This document shows positions 17,908 to 26,815 of a stretch of DNA of 64,000 bases, one piece after another. The notes beneath the pieces were generated by a model. The model was not told where the DNA came from. It ran no database searches and saw nothing but the letters and a program-made list of their open reading frames with translations. A program made the translations under genes and the position numbers. Numbering within the stretch: the stretch's first letter is position 1; the number at the start of each line of letters is the position of its first letter. Source of the stretch: Actinomycetospora callitridis (GTDB taxonomy: Bacteria > Actinomycetota > Actinomycetes > Mycobacteriales > Pseudonocardiaceae); contig NZ_JAQZAK010000013.1 in NCBI RefSeq assembly GCF_028737265.1, forward strand, positions 1 to 64,000, written 5' to 3'.

Positions 17908-19356
17908 TCAGCGCAACGGCTCCAGGCGCAGGGGGAGGCCGTCGGCGGGGACGGGTAGCGAGGTGTTGTCCCAGCGCGGCCGGTAGCCCGGCGCGACGGT
18001 GATGCGGTGGTGGCGCAGCAGCTCGTGCAGGATCGCCGTCACCTCGAGCGAGCCGAACAGCATGCCCAGGCACTTGTGCACGCCGCCGCCGAACGGGATC
18101 CAGGCGTCGCGGTGCGCGCGGTCCTCGCGGCGGTGCTCGGCGAAGCGCTCGGGGTCGAAGGTGTCGGGGTCGGTCCAGATCGCCGGGTCGTGGTGGTTCA
18201 CCGCGCCCGCGACCATCACCAGCTGGCCCTCCGGGATGTGGTGACCCAGCAGCGCGGTGTCGCGGACGGTCCGGCGCATGACGATCGGCACGGGCGCGGC
18301 GAGGCGCAGCGACTCCTTTATGACCAGGTCCAGCGTGCCCAGCGACTGCAGCGCCGCCGCGTCGGGGGGCGCGTCGCCGAGCGCGAGCGACTCCGCCCGG
18401 GCCCGCTCCTGCCACTCCGGGTTCGCCGCCAGGTAGTAGGCGGCGGCCGCGCTGGTGATCGTCGAGGTGTCGTGCGCGGCCATCATCAGGAAGATCATGT
18501 GGTTGACGACGTCGGCGTCGCTGAACGCCTCGCCCTCCGGGGTCCGGGCCCGGCAGAGCGCGGAGAACAGGTCGTCGCCGTCACCGGCGCGCTTGGCCGG
18601 CAGGGCCTCGGTGAAGTAGCGCTCGAGCAGGGCGCGTCCCCGCAGCCCCGCGCGGTAGCGGGTGCCGGGCAGGTCGCGGCGCACGATCGCGCTGGCCGCC
18701 TGCACGCAGTCCATGAACGCCCGGTTGACCGCCTCGGCCTCCGGCCCGGAGCGCCCGTCCATGAAGACGCGGGTGGCGACGTCAAGGGTCAGGCGCTTGA
18801 GCATCGGGTAGACGCGCACCTGCCGGTCGGTCGGCCAGGTGGGGATCGTCTCGCGCAGGACGGGGACCGTCCGGTCGACGTAGCCGCGGACCCGGGCGGC
18901 CGTGAAGGCCTCCTGCATGACCCGCCGGTGGGTACGGTGGTCGTCGCCGTCGAGCAGCATCAGCCCGCGGTGGAAGAAGTCGTCGACGAGGAAGCGCCAC
19001 CCGTCCTGCGAGTAGGCCTTGTCGGGGTTGGTGAGCACCGCGTGGGTGGCGTCGGGGCCGGCCGCGATCACGACGTCCTCGCCGACGAACCCGCACCAGG
19101 ACACCGGCCCGAGCGCCGCGTGGCGCGCGCGGGTGAAGGCGTGGCCGTAGCGGATGTAGGACAGCGTGTGCCCGAGCACCGGCGGGCCGGGCGTGCCCGG
19201 CACCGGCGCGAGACCGGAGCCCGCCGGGGGCTCGGCCAGCGGCCGGACCTCCCGCGGACGCATCCGCTCGAGCAGACGGCGGTCGACGCCCGGCGGCATC
19301 GGCGCGAGGACGGCGGACGACAGGCGCTCGCCCGTCACGGTGCGGACCGCGGACAC
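17908..19356 (-). CDS. Cytochrome P450
   Basis: A soluble bacterial P450 of 482 residues. The I-helix motif is AAHDTST, the ExxR motif lies in IKESLR, and the heme-thiolate loop is FGGGVHKCLG, with Cys as axial ligand. The GTG at 19356 is preferred because GGAGGTAG lies a few bases upstream. The ORF extends further, but into the divergent tetR promoter region. No ferredoxin gene is adjacent; electron partners must be encoded elsewhere. The divergent TetR is the likely regulator. Substrate and CYP family are not assigned. Confidence 0.9.
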   Translation of the reverse strand: MSAVRTVTGERLSSAVLAPMPPGVDRRLLERMRPREVRPLAEPPAGSGLAPVPGTPGPPVLGHTLSYIRYGHAFTRARHAALGPVSWCGFVGEDVVIAAGPDATHAVLTNPDKAYSQDGWRFLVDDFFHRGLMLLDGDDHRTHRRVMQEAFTAARVRGYVDRTVPVLRETIPTWPTDRQVRVYPMLKRLTLDVATRVFMDGRSGPEAEAVNRAFMDCVQAASAIVRRDLPGTRYRAGLRGRALLERYFTEALPAKRAGDGDDLFSALCRARTPEGEAFSDADVVNHMIFLMMAAHDTSTITSAAAAYYLAANPEWQERARAESLALGDAPPDAAALQSLGTLDLVIKESLRLAAPVPIVMRRTVRDTALLGHHIPEGQLVMVAGAVNHHDPAIWTDPDTFDPERFAEHRREDRAHRDAWIPFGGGVHKCLGMLFGSLEVTAILHELLRHHRITVAPGYRPRWDNTSLPVPADGLPLRLEPLR

Positions 19357-19393
19357 GGCTACCTCCAGGGACTCCCGACAGCCGCGAACGGTA

Positions 19394-19414
19394 GACACAA
19401 CTGGCTTCTGTGTC
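19394..19414. promoter_or_regulatory. Inverted repeat in the P450-tetR divergent promoter
   Basis: GACACA and TGTGTC, 9 bp apart, lie midway between the divergent P450 and tetR starts. The size and location fit an operator for the adjacent TetR protein. Role inferred from position only. Confidence 0.4.
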
Positions 19415-19454
19415 CACGCCGAGGACGCGTTCGACGTTCGTGTCGAGAATCCGC

Positions 19455-19460
19455 TATCGT
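19455..19460 (+). promoter_or_regulatory. -10 box of tetR, consistent with leaderless transcript
   Basis: TATCGT ends 8 bp before the GTG at 19469, so transcription would start at or next to the start codon. No ribosome binding site precedes the GTG, which agrees with a leaderless mRNA, a common actinobacterial arrangement. Confidence 0.4.
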
Positions 19461-19468
19461 CCGGCGCC

Positions 19469-20050
19469 GTGCCCAGCTCGTTCACCGACCGCGCCCGCGG
19501 CCTCGTGCGCGACGACGCCCTCGAGCGGGCCGCCGAGCTGCTCGTGGCCGGGGGCTGGCGCGGGCTGCGGCTGCAGGACGTGGCCGACGGCATCGGTGTC
19601 AGTCGCCAGACCCTCTACAACGAGTTCGCGAGCAAGCAGGGGCTGGCCGCGGCGCTGGTGCTGCGGCGGACCGAGGAGTTCCTGGCCGACCTCGAGGCCG
19701 CCCTCGACGGCGAGGACGACCTCCACCGCGCGTGGACCGGGGCGGTGCGCACGACGCTCGACACGGTCGCGCGCGACCCGCTCCTGCGGGTCCTGCTCAC
19801 CGGGCAGGGCGCCGGCGACCTGCTCCCGCTGCTGACCACCGAGGCCGAGCCGCTGGTGGTGGCGGCGCGCGACCGTGCCGCCCGCTTCCTCCTGCGGCGC
19901 CGCCCGGAGCTCGACCCGGCCACGGCGTCGTCGGCCGCGGAGATCGCGGCGCGGCTGACGATCAGCCACCTCGTGCTGCCCCTGCACACGCCCGACGACG
20001 TCGCCGACCAGATCGCCACGGCGGTCGTGCGCTACCTCGCCGACCCGTGA
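19469..20050 (+). CDS. TetR family transcriptional regulator
   Basis: A regulator of 193 residues. The N-terminal helix-turn-helix covers about 20-60 (LRLQDVADGIGVSRQTLYNEF). The C-terminal ligand domain is all-alpha and ends in a helical segment that resembles TetR_C regions of actinobacterial lipid regulators. The start at 19469 gives PSSFTDRARG, and a longer frame upstream runs into the P450 promoter. It is divergent from the P450 gene and convergent with the MFS gene. Its TGA stop lies inside the left arm of a palindromic terminator. Local autoregulation and P450 control are inferred. Confidence 0.85.
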   Translation: MPSSFTDRARGLVRDDALERAAELLVAGGWRGLRLQDVADGIGVSRQTLYNEFASKQGLAAALVLRRTEEFLADLEAALDGEDDLHRAWTGAVRTTLDTVARDPLLRVLLTGQGAGDLLPLLTTEAEPLVVAARDRAARFLLRRRPELDPATASSAAEIAARLTISHLVLPLHTPDDVADQIATAVVRYLADP

Positions 20051-20087
20051 GTGGAGTTCCCGGCCATAGCCGGGAATTCCACTCACG
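20046..20087. terminator. Palindromic bidirectional terminator carrying both stop codons
   Basis: GTGAGTGGAGTTCCCGGC (20047-20064) and its near-exact reverse complement (20069-20086, one mismatch) flank a CATA loop. The tetR stop TGA (20048-20050) and the MFS gene stop (20083-20085 on the other strand) occupy exactly symmetric places in the two arms. The element shares core and outer arms with the palindrome at 17856-17901. Confidence 0.8.
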
Positions 20088-21339
20088 TAGGAGCAGGCGC
20101 CCGACCCACCAGGACCACGCCGAGGGCGCCGAGGGCGGCGACGACGGCGAAGGCGTAGAAGCCCCACGGGTAGGCGATGCCCGCCTGGAGCAGGGCGCCG
20201 CCGATGATCGGGCCGGCGATGGCCCCGAGACGGCCGACGCCGCTGGCGGTGCCGAGCGCGGTCCCGCGGGCCTCGGCCGGGTAGAGCTGCGAGACGTACG
20301 CGTACACCAGCACCTGGGCCGAGAAGACGAAGATGCCCGCGAGCAGCACGCTGACGTACACCCCGACCCCCGGCAGGCGGATCGAGAGCAGGGCCAGGAA
20401 CAGGGTCGCGGCGGAGAACCAGGCGATGGTCGCCGGGCGCACGCCGATCCGGTTGGCCACGGTGCCCGCGAGCAGCAGCCCGAGGATGGCGCCGATGTTG
20501 AGCACGAGCAACAGCGCGAGGGCCGCGCCCAGCTCGTAGCCCGCCGACCGCATGATCTCCGGCAGCCAGGTGTTGAGGCCGTAGACCAGCAGCAGGCCCA
20601 TGAACGAGGAGATCCAGAAGGCGATCGTCGGGCGCGCGAAACCGTCGCGGAAGAGCGTGGTCAGCGGGTTCCGGCGCTCGGCGCGCCAGCTGCTGTCCCG
20701 GCTGCCACCGTCCTGACGGCGGGCCAGGAACGCGGCGGACTCGGGGAGCTTGGCCCAGAGGAGCGGCACGAGGATCAGCGCGGGCACCGTGCCGGCGACG
20801 AACATCGCCGGCCAGCCGAACGGCGCGATGAGCAGGATGCCGAGGAGAGCCGTCAGGACGGCGCCGACGTGGTAGCCGGTCATGAGGATCGTCGTGGAGC
20901 TGCTGCCGCGCCCGGGCGGGGCGTACTCGGCGACCAGGGCGAGGGCCACGGGCAGCACGCCGCCGAGCCCGAGGCCGGCGAGGAAGCGCAGGCCGCCGAG
21001 GACCTCCGGGTTCGGCGCGAACGCGCAGGCCAGGGTGAGCACGGAGAACCCGGTCACGGTGCCGATCATGGTCGCCCGGCGGCCGATCACGTCGGCGATC
21101 GGGCCGACGGCCAGCGCGCCGACCATCACGCCGAGCAGGCCGACGGTGACGACCACCGAGGCGCCGGCGGGGTCGAGGTCCCAGGCGGGGTCCCGGAGCA
21201 GGACGGGCATGACCACGCCGAGCACGACGAGGTCGAAGCCCTCCAGGGCGACCGCGGTCCAGCAGAGTGGGCGGACCCACCCGGTCGCGGCGTCGCGGGC
21301 GGTGGAGCCGCTGGTCGCGGCTCGGGGCTCGGTCGTCAT
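20083..21339 (-). CDS. MFS transporter, AAHS (aromatic acid/H+ symporter)-like
   Basis: A transporter of about 418 residues with 12 predicted membrane segments. The first helix contains EGFDLVVLGVVMPVLL, in which the Asp after Gly-Phe is a feature of the aromatic acid:H+ symporter family. The loop 2-3 motif is GPIADVIGRR. The ATG at 21339 follows GAGGA at 8 nt; the GTG just before it is a weaker start. The substrate is unknown and could be an aromatic or other organic acid. It is convergent with tetR and shares its terminator. Confidence 0.82.
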   Translation of the reverse strand: MTTEPRAATSGSTARDAATGWVRPLCWTAVALEGFDLVVLGVVMPVLLRDPAWDLDPAGASVVVTVGLLGVMVGALAVGPIADVIGRRATMIGTVTGFSVLTLACAFAPNPEVLGGLRFLAGLGLGGVLPVALALVAEYAPPGRGSSSTTILMTGYHVGAVLTALLGILLIAPFGWPAMFVAGTVPALILVPLLWAKLPESAAFLARRQDGGSRDSSWRAERRNPLTTLFRDGFARPTIAFWISSFMGLLLVYGLNTWLPEIMRSAGYELGAALALLLVLNIGAILGLLLAGTVANRIGVRPATIAWFSAATLFLALLSIRLPGVGVYVSVLLAGIFVFSAQVLVYAYVSQLYPAEARGTALGTASGVGRLGAIAGPIIGGALLQAGIAYPWGFYAFAVVAALGALGVVLVGRAPAPT

Positions 21340-21521
21340 CACGCACGTCCTCGTCGGGGTGGTCGGTGGCGGACAGTATGTGAGCCGTCACAGGACGGGT
21401 CACGGGCGCTTCCGGTGACCGGGAGATCGCTACGAATCGGGCTGCCCGTCGCACCGGGTGACAGTCCGGTGAAGGCGCCGACACCCCGGCGAGTCGCGCA
21501 CGGACACGCACGTGGCGACTC

Positions 21522-21527
21522 CTAGGC
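21522..21527 (+). promoter_or_regulatory. Putative -10 box of the parA-scpA-scpB operon
   Basis: TAGGCT about 46 bp before the parA ATG matches the actinobacterial -10 pattern. It lies in the gap between the divergent MFS gene and parA. No clear -35 was seen. Confidence 0.35.
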
Positions 21528-21573
21528 TGATCGCACGAGTACTCGACCGGGCACGCGAGGGAGGGGCACCGCG

Positions 21574-22503
21574 ATGGGGAACCCACAGGCGGTCCTCTGG
21601 TCACCCGATCCCGACGCCCCAGAACCACCACAACGCACAGAACCCGTGCCCCCCGGGCCGGTGAAGGAGACCGTGGACGAGGTCCCGCCCGGTCGCCCAC
21701 GACGCGAGGTGCCCGTCCCGGGCCCCCTCGACGGCCACGGCCCGGCGACGGTCCTCGCGATGTGCAACCAGAAGGGTGGCGTCGGCAAGACGACGTCGAC
21801 GATCAACCTCGGCGCCGCGCTCGCGGAGTACGGGCGACGGGTGCTGCTCGTCGACTTCGACCCGCAGGGCGCGCTGTCGGTCGGCCTCGGCGTCCAGCCG
21901 CACCAGCTCGACCAGACCATCTACAACCTCATCGTCGAGCGGAAGACCACCATCGACGAGGTCATCATGCCGACGTCGGTCGACGGGATGGACCTGCTGC
22001 CGTCGAACATCGACCTCTCCGCCGCAGAGGTCCAGCTGGTCACCGAGGTCGGCCGGGAGCAGACCCTCGGGCGCTGCCTCGCCCCGGTGCTCGACCGCTA
22101 CGACTACGTCCTCGTCGACTGCCAGCCGTCGCTGGGGCTGCTCACGGTCAACGCCCTGGCCTGCGCCGACGGCGTGCTGATCCCGCTCGAGTGCGAGTTC
22201 TTCAGCCTCCGCGGCGTGGCCCTGCTGATGGACACGATCGAGAAGGTCCAGGACCGGCTGAACCCCAAGCTCGAGATCACCGGCATCCTGGCCACCATGT
22301 ACGACCCCCGCACGCTGCACACCCGCGAGGTGATGACGCGCGTCGTGGAGGCCTTCGGCGAGCTCGTGTTCGACGCCGTCATCAACCGGACGGTCCGCTT
22401 CCCCGAGACCACCGTGGCCGGGGAACCGATCACGCGGTGGGCCACGAAGTCCGCAGGCGCCGAGGCCTACCGCGCCCTCGCCCGTGAGGTCATCGCCCGG
22501 TGA
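21574..22503 (+). CDS. ParA/Soj family ATPase
   Basis: A protein of 309 residues. About 55 Pro-rich residues precede the deviant Walker A motif KGGVGKTTS, which follows AMCNQ. The ATPase motif LLVDFDPQGALS and the later VDCQPSLGLLT are typical for chromosome-partition-type ParA. It corresponds in place to Rv1708 of M. tuberculosis. No parB is adjacent; here the partners are scpA and scpB. GAGGGAGG precedes the ATG. The scpA start overlaps the stop (GTGA). Confidence 0.9.
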   Translation: MGNPQAVLWSPDPDAPEPPQRTEPVPPGPVKETVDEVPPGRPRREVPVPGPLDGHGPATVLAMCNQKGGVGKTTSTINLGAALAEYGRRVLLVDFDPQGALSVGLGVQPHQLDQTIYNLIVERKTTIDEVIMPTSVDGMDLLPSNIDLSAAEVQLVTEVGREQTLGRCLAPVLDRYDYVLVDCQPSLGLLTVNALACADGVLIPLECEFFSLRGVALLMDTIEKVQDRLNPKLEITGILATMYDPRTLHTREVMTRVVEAFGELVFDAVINRTVRFPETTVAGEPITRWATKSAGAEAYRALAREVIAR

Positions 22504-23354
22504 CGCTGGCCCCCGAAGCACCCCGGGCGACCCAGGCGCCCGAGCGGAGCCGCTTCCAGGTCAGCCTGCACAACTTCACCGGGCCGTTCGACCTGCTGCT
22601 CCAGCTGATCGGGCGCCACGAGCTCGACGTGACCGAAGTGGCCCTGAGCCGCGTCACCGACGACTTCATCGCCTACACCGCCGCCCTGGGCGACGACGCC
22701 GACCTCGAGGAGACCACGGGCTTCCTGGTCGTCGCGGCGACCCTGCTCGACCTCAAGGCCGCGCGCCTGCTCCCGCAGGCCGAGGTGGAGGACGAGGAGG
22801 ACCTCGCGCTGCTCGAGGCCCGCGACGTCCTGTTCGCGCGCCTGCTGCAGTACCGCGCCTACCAGCAGGTGGCGGCGCTGTTCCGCGAGCTCGAGGGTGC
22901 GGCGCGCATGCGCTACCCGCGGGCGGTGACGCTCGAGCCCCGCTACGCCGAGCTGCTCCCGCCGGTCCAGCTCGGCGTCGACGCCGAGGGGTTCGCGGAG
23001 CTGGCCGCCGCGGTCTTCCGCCCGGTCCCGCCGCCGACGGTGGGTCTCGACCACCTGCACGCGTCGACGGTCTCGGTGCCCGAGCAGGTCGAGATCCTGT
23101 CGGGTCGCCTGCGCCGGCGGGGGACGGCGACGTTCGCCGAGCTCGTCGAGGACTGCGAGCACGGCATCGAGGTCGTGGGACGCTTCCTCGCCGTGCTGGA
23201 GATGTACCGCTCCCGGGACGTCGCGCTCGACCAGCCCGAGGCGTTCGCCGAGCTGCGGGTGCGCTGGGCGCCGGGCGGTGACGCGGGGAGCGCCACCGAC
23301 GAAGCGGAGCGGAGCTCGGCAGACACGGCGGGCCTGGTCGAGGAGGACGAGTGA
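22500..23354 (+). CDS. scpA: Segregation and condensation protein A
   Basis: A kleisin subunit of the SMC-ScpAB condensin, 284 residues. The N-terminal conserved stretch FQVSLHNFTGPFDLLLQLI is diagnostic. The middle is acidic (EVEDEEDLALLEARD). A C-terminal winged-helix domain follows, then an acidic tail. The GTG start overlaps the parA stop, and the scpB GTG overlaps its own stop, so the three genes are translationally coupled. Confidence 0.93.
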   Translation: MTLAPEAPRATQAPERSRFQVSLHNFTGPFDLLLQLIGRHELDVTEVALSRVTDDFIAYTAALGDDADLEETTGFLVVAATLLDLKAARLLPQAEVEDEEDLALLEARDVLFARLLQYRAYQQVAALFRELEGAARMRYPRAVTLEPRYAELLPPVQLGVDAEGFAELAAAVFRPVPPPTVGLDHLHASTVSVPEQVEILSGRLRRRGTATFAELVEDCEHGIEVVGRFLAVLEMYRSRDVALDQPEAFAELRVRWAPGGDAGSATDEAERSSADTAGLVEEDE

Positions 23355-23923
23355 CGGATCCCCTCGAGGAGATCGAGGAGGCCCTGGCGTCCGACGAGGA
23401 GCTCCTCGCGGCGCTGGAGGCGGTGCTGCTCGTCGTCGACACCCCGGCCCCGACCGTCCAGCTCGCCGACGTCCTGGGCCAGTCGATCCCGCGGGTCAAG
23501 GACGCCCTCGAGGGGCTCGCCGCCGAGTACACCGAGCGCGGGCGCGGGATGGAGCTGCGGTCGACCGGCGACGGCTGGCGTCTCTACAGCCGCGACCGCT
23601 TCGCCCCGTACGTCGAGCGCTTCGTCCTCGACGGGCAGCGCACCCGCCTGACGCGCGCGGCGCTGGAGACGCTGGCCGTCGTCGCCTACCGCCAGCCGGT
23701 GACGCGCTCCCGGGTCGCGGCGGTGCGCGGGGTGAACGTCGACGGGGTCATGCGCACGCTGGCCGCCCGCGGGCTCATCACCGAGGCGGGGACGGACGGC
23801 GCGGGCGGCGGGACGCTGTACCGCACCACCGAGCTGTTCCTCGAGCGCCTGGGCCTGGATTCCGTCGACGACCTGCCGCCGATCGCCCCCCTCCTGCCGG
23901 ACGTGGACGACATCGACGAGTAG
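23351..23923 (+). CDS. scpB: Segregation and condensation protein B
   Basis: The dimeric winged-helix partner of ScpA in the condensin complex, 190 residues. Typical segments are EAVLLVVDTPAP, AALETLAVVAYRQPVTR and the C-terminal LYRTTELFLERLGL. The protein ends in an acidic tail. It starts with GTG inside the scpA stop. In mycobacteria rluB follows directly; here an esterase gene and a small unknown gene intervene. Confidence 0.93.
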   Translation: MTDPLEEIEEALASDEELLAALEAVLLVVDTPAPTVQLADVLGQSIPRVKDALEGLAAEYTERGRGMELRSTGDGWRLYSRDRFAPYVERFVLDGQRTRLTRAALETLAVVAYRQPVTRSRVAAVRGVNVDGVMRTLAARGLITEAGTDGAGGGTLYRTTELFLERLGLDSVDDLPPIAPLLPDVDDIDE

Positions 23924-23942
23924 TTCTCGTTGTGCAGGGAAC

Positions 23943-25436
23943 GTGGGGTCCGTGCAGGAACTCCGCAAGACCACCGGCGGCGCGATCCGGGGCCGCATCG
24001 ACGACGGGGTGGCGAGCTTCCTCGGCGTGCCCTACGCCGCGGCACCCGTGGGACCCCGCCGCTTCTCCCGTCCCGAACCCGCCGTGTGGGAGGGGGAGCG
24101 GGACGCGACCACCGCGGGCCCGACGGCCCCGCAGCTGCCCACCGACCGCCCGGGGATGCCCGCGCTGAGCCCCGTGACCGGGCCGGGCTGGATCCCGGGC
24201 TCGGACTACCTCACCGCCGACGTGCGCGCCCCGGACACCGCCGACCGGCTGCCGGTCCTGGTCTTCCTGCACGGCGGGGCCTTCGTCAGCGGCGCCTCGC
24301 GGGCGACGATCTACGACGGGACCGCCCTGGCGCGCGAGGGCGCGGTGGTCGTCTCCGTGAACTACCGGCTCGGGGTCCCCGGCTTCGCCGACCTCCCCGG
24401 CGTGCTCGCGAACCGCGGGCTCCACGACCAGATCGCCGCGCTGGCCTGGGTGCACGCCAACGCCGCGGCGTTCGGCGGCGACGCCGACCGGATCACGGTG
24501 TTCGGCGAGTCCGCGGGCGCCCTGAGCCTCGCCGCCCTCCTCGCGGCCGCGCCGCCGGGACTCGTGCGGCGCGCGATCGTGCAGAGCGGCGGGGGATCGC
24601 ACGTCCTCGCCTGCGAGCAGGCCGCGGTGACCACCGCCGCGCTCGCCGCCGACCTCGGCGTCGCGCCCGCGGACCTCGTCGAGGTCCCGGACGAGGGCCT
24701 CGTCGCGGCGGTCGGGCGCCTCGCCGCGCACCCGCCCGACCTCGCCGTCGACGGCCTGCGCGACCCGCTGATGGGCCTCGCGCCGCTCGGCCCGGTGCTC
24801 GACGGCGAGCTGCTGGACCGGCAGCCGGTCGACGCGATCGCCGCCGGCGCCGCGGGGGAGGTCGACCTGCTGGTGGGCAGCAACGCCGACGAGATGGCGC
24901 TCTACCGCATGGTCTTCGACGTGCTCGGGGTTCCCGAGCCCGACGAGGACGGTCTGCTCGCCGCGGTCGGCCGCCTGCATCCCGACCCGGCCGACGTCGT
25001 CGCGGCCTACCGCGCCGCGGGACGGGGCACGACGCCCGCCCAGGTGGCCGACGCCGTGGGGACCGACTGGATGTTCGGCGTCCCGACCCGCCGGCTCGCC
25101 GACGCGCACACCGGCTCGACCTGGCGGTACCGCTTCGACTGGCGCTCGCCGGGACACGACGGGCGCCTCGGCGCGAGCCACGCGATGGAGCTCCCGTTCG
25201 TCTTCGACACCGTGGGACGGGTCGACACGGCCGCGCTCGCGGTGCCCGACACCGACGAGACCCGGGCCCTCGCGGCGCGGATGCGCACGGCGTGGGTGGC
25301 CTTCGCCCGCGACGGCGACCCCGGCTGGCCGGCCTACACCGCGTCGACCCCGACCACCCGGGTCTTCGACACGCAGGACACGACCACCGACGCCCCCGAC
25401 GGCCCGGAGCAGGCGGTCTGGGACGGCATGCGCTAA
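23943..25436 (+). CDS. Type-B carboxylesterase
   Basis: An alpha/beta-hydrolase of about 497 residues in the type-B carboxylesterase/cholinesterase family. The oxyanion region is VFLHGGAFVSG. The nucleophile elbow is GESAG, in ITVFGESAGALS. The N-terminus contains IDDGVASFLGVPYAAAPVG. The catalytic His lies in LGASHAMELPFVFD. GTG at 23943 or 23952 are both possible starts. It lies 20 bp after scpB but is not part of that conserved cluster, so it is probably an insertion into the ancestral scpB-rluB order. Confidence 0.87.
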   Translation: MGSVQELRKTTGGAIRGRIDDGVASFLGVPYAAAPVGPRRFSRPEPAVWEGERDATTAGPTAPQLPTDRPGMPALSPVTGPGWIPGSDYLTADVRAPDTADRLPVLVFLHGGAFVSGASRATIYDGTALAREGAVVVSVNYRLGVPGFADLPGVLANRGLHDQIAALAWVHANAAAFGGDADRITVFGESAGALSLAALLAAAPPGLVRRAIVQSGGGSHVLACEQAAVTTAALAADLGVAPADLVEVPDEGLVAAVGRLAAHPPDLAVDGLRDPLMGLAPLGPVLDGELLDRQPVDAIAAGAAGEVDLLVGSNADEMALYRMVFDVLGVPEPDEDGLLAAVGRLHPDPADVVAAYRAAGRGTTPAQVADAVGTDWMFGVPTRRLADAHTGSTWRYRFDWRSPGHDGRLGASHAMELPFVFDTVGRVDTAALAVPDTDETRALAARMRTAWVAFARDGDPGWPAYTASTPTTRVFDTQDTTTDAPDGPEQAVWDGMR

Positions 25437-25446
25437 GGGGTCTCCC

Positions 25447-25830
25447 TCAGCCGGCGTCGAGGAAGCGCACCTCCAGCTCGGCGAGGAACGCGTCGGCCAG
25501 GCGCTCGACGGCGTCGGCGTCGGGCGCGATGCGGTCGCCGTCGCGCAGCCCCAGCACCGAGCGGTCGACGACGTACTTCACGGCCGTGTTGGTCGTGAAC
25601 ACGCCCTCGTGCTCGACGAGCGACCCGGCCACCAGCTCGAGCTCGGTGACCGGGTTGGTGTCCTTTCCCGAGACGGGCCGCACGCGGTGCACGAAGCGCC
25701 GGTCGAGCGCGAGGAGCACGACGTTGCCGAGCTCCGGGTCGTCGTACGTGCGCAGCGCGGCCAGCTGGGTGGCGACGGCCTTGCGCGCCTGGTCGATCTC
25801 GTCACGGGTGAAGGTCCTGCGTCCGAGCAC
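25447..25830 (-). CDS. Small conserved hypothetical protein
   Basis: A 127-residue protein without recognised domain. It has a basic N-terminus (LGRRTFTRDEIDQARKAV), a central strand-rich part and an acidic C-terminus (EELADAFLAELEVRF-like). The start is chosen as the GTG at 25830, because GAGGAGGA precedes it. It lies between the esterase (convergent) and the rluB-like gene (divergent). Function not known. Confidence 0.6.
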   Translation of the reverse strand: MLGRRTFTRDEIDQARKAVATQLAALRTYDDPELGNVVLLALDRRFVHRVRPVSGKDTNPVTELELVAGSLVEHEGVFTTNTAVKYVVDRSVLGLRDGDRIAPDADAVERLADAFLAELEVRFLDAG

Positions 25831-25954
25831 GGCTCCTCCTCGGGTCTGCGCCTGAGAATCCCCACCGGGGTCTCGACAGGTAGTCGCAGGCCGCGCCGCA
25901 GATGTGACGAGCAGGCCTGCGTACGCTGGAGGACTGATCGAGCAGGGGAGTGGT

Positions 25955-26707
25955 GTGGGCGAGTCGGGTGAGGGCGGTGAGGGGATCCGCCTGCAGAAGG
26001 TGCTGGCCGAGGCGGGTGTCGCCTCGCGGCGACAGGCGGAGATCCTGATGCGGCAGGGCCGCGTCGAGGTCGACGGCAAGGTCGTCAAGGAGATGGGGCT
26101 GCGGGTCGACCCCGACCGCTCCGTGATCCACGTCGACGGCGACCGCATCGTCACCGACCACGAGACCGTCCACTTCGCGCTGAACAAGCCCGAGGGGATG
26201 CTCTCGACGATGTGGGACGACCAGGGTCGCCGCTGCGTCGGCGACGTCATCCTGGAGAAGTCGGAGGGGCAGCGGCTGTTCCACGTCGGGCGCCTCGACG
26301 CGGCCACCGAGGGCCTGCTGCTGCTGACCAACGACGGCGAGCTGGCCAACCGCCTCATGCACCCGTCCTACGAGGTGCCCAAGACCTACCTCGCCGAGGT
26401 CCGCGCCCCGATCCCGAAGGACCTGGGCCGCCAGCTGCGCGCCGGCGTCGAGCTCGACGACGGCCCCGCGGCCGTCGACAGCTTCAAGGTCATCGACCGC
26501 GACGGCGCCCGCGTCATGGTCGAGGTCGTGCTGCACGAGGGCCGCAAGCACATCGTGCGCCGCATGCTCGAGGCCGTCGACAAGCCCGTGCAGCGCCTCG
26601 TGCGCACCGCGGTGGGCGACGTCCGCCTCGGCGAGCAGCGCCCGGGCACCCTGCGCAAGCTGGGGCGCGACGAGGTGGGCGCGCTGTACCGGGCCGTGGG
26701 CTTGTAG
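25955..26707 (+). CDS. rluB: rRNA pseudouridine synthase, RsuA/RluB family
   Basis: A protein of 250 residues. An S4 domain (RLQKVLAEAGVASRRQAE) precedes the pseudouridine synthase domain, whose catalytic Asp lies in HVGRLDAATEGLLLLTNDG. The late segments KTYLAEVRAP and EGRKHIVRRMLEAV are typical of RsuA/RluB/RluE/RluF. The GTG at 25955 is preferred because AGGGGAG precedes it by 4-5 nt. A GTG at 25904 in frame is less likely. The position matches Rv1711 of M. tuberculosis, followed by cmk and der. Confidence 0.9.
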   Translation: MGESGEGGEGIRLQKVLAEAGVASRRQAEILMRQGRVEVDGKVVKEMGLRVDPDRSVIHVDGDRIVTDHETVHFALNKPEGMLSTMWDDQGRRCVGDVILEKSEGQRLFHVGRLDAATEGLLLLTNDGELANRLMHPSYEVPKTYLAEVRAPIPKDLGRQLRAGVELDDGPAAVDSFKVIDRDGARVMVEVVLHEGRKHIVRRMLEAVDKPVQRLVRTAVGDVRLGEQRPGTLRKLGRDEVGALYRAVGL

Positions 26708-26815
26708 CGGTCGACGGGAGGAGACCGCCCCCACCCGCACCGGACAGGGCCCTGCAGCGCAGGGCACAATGGACTTCCGAACGGGGTGCGGGCGACGTTC
26801 GGGAGGCGGGACGGC

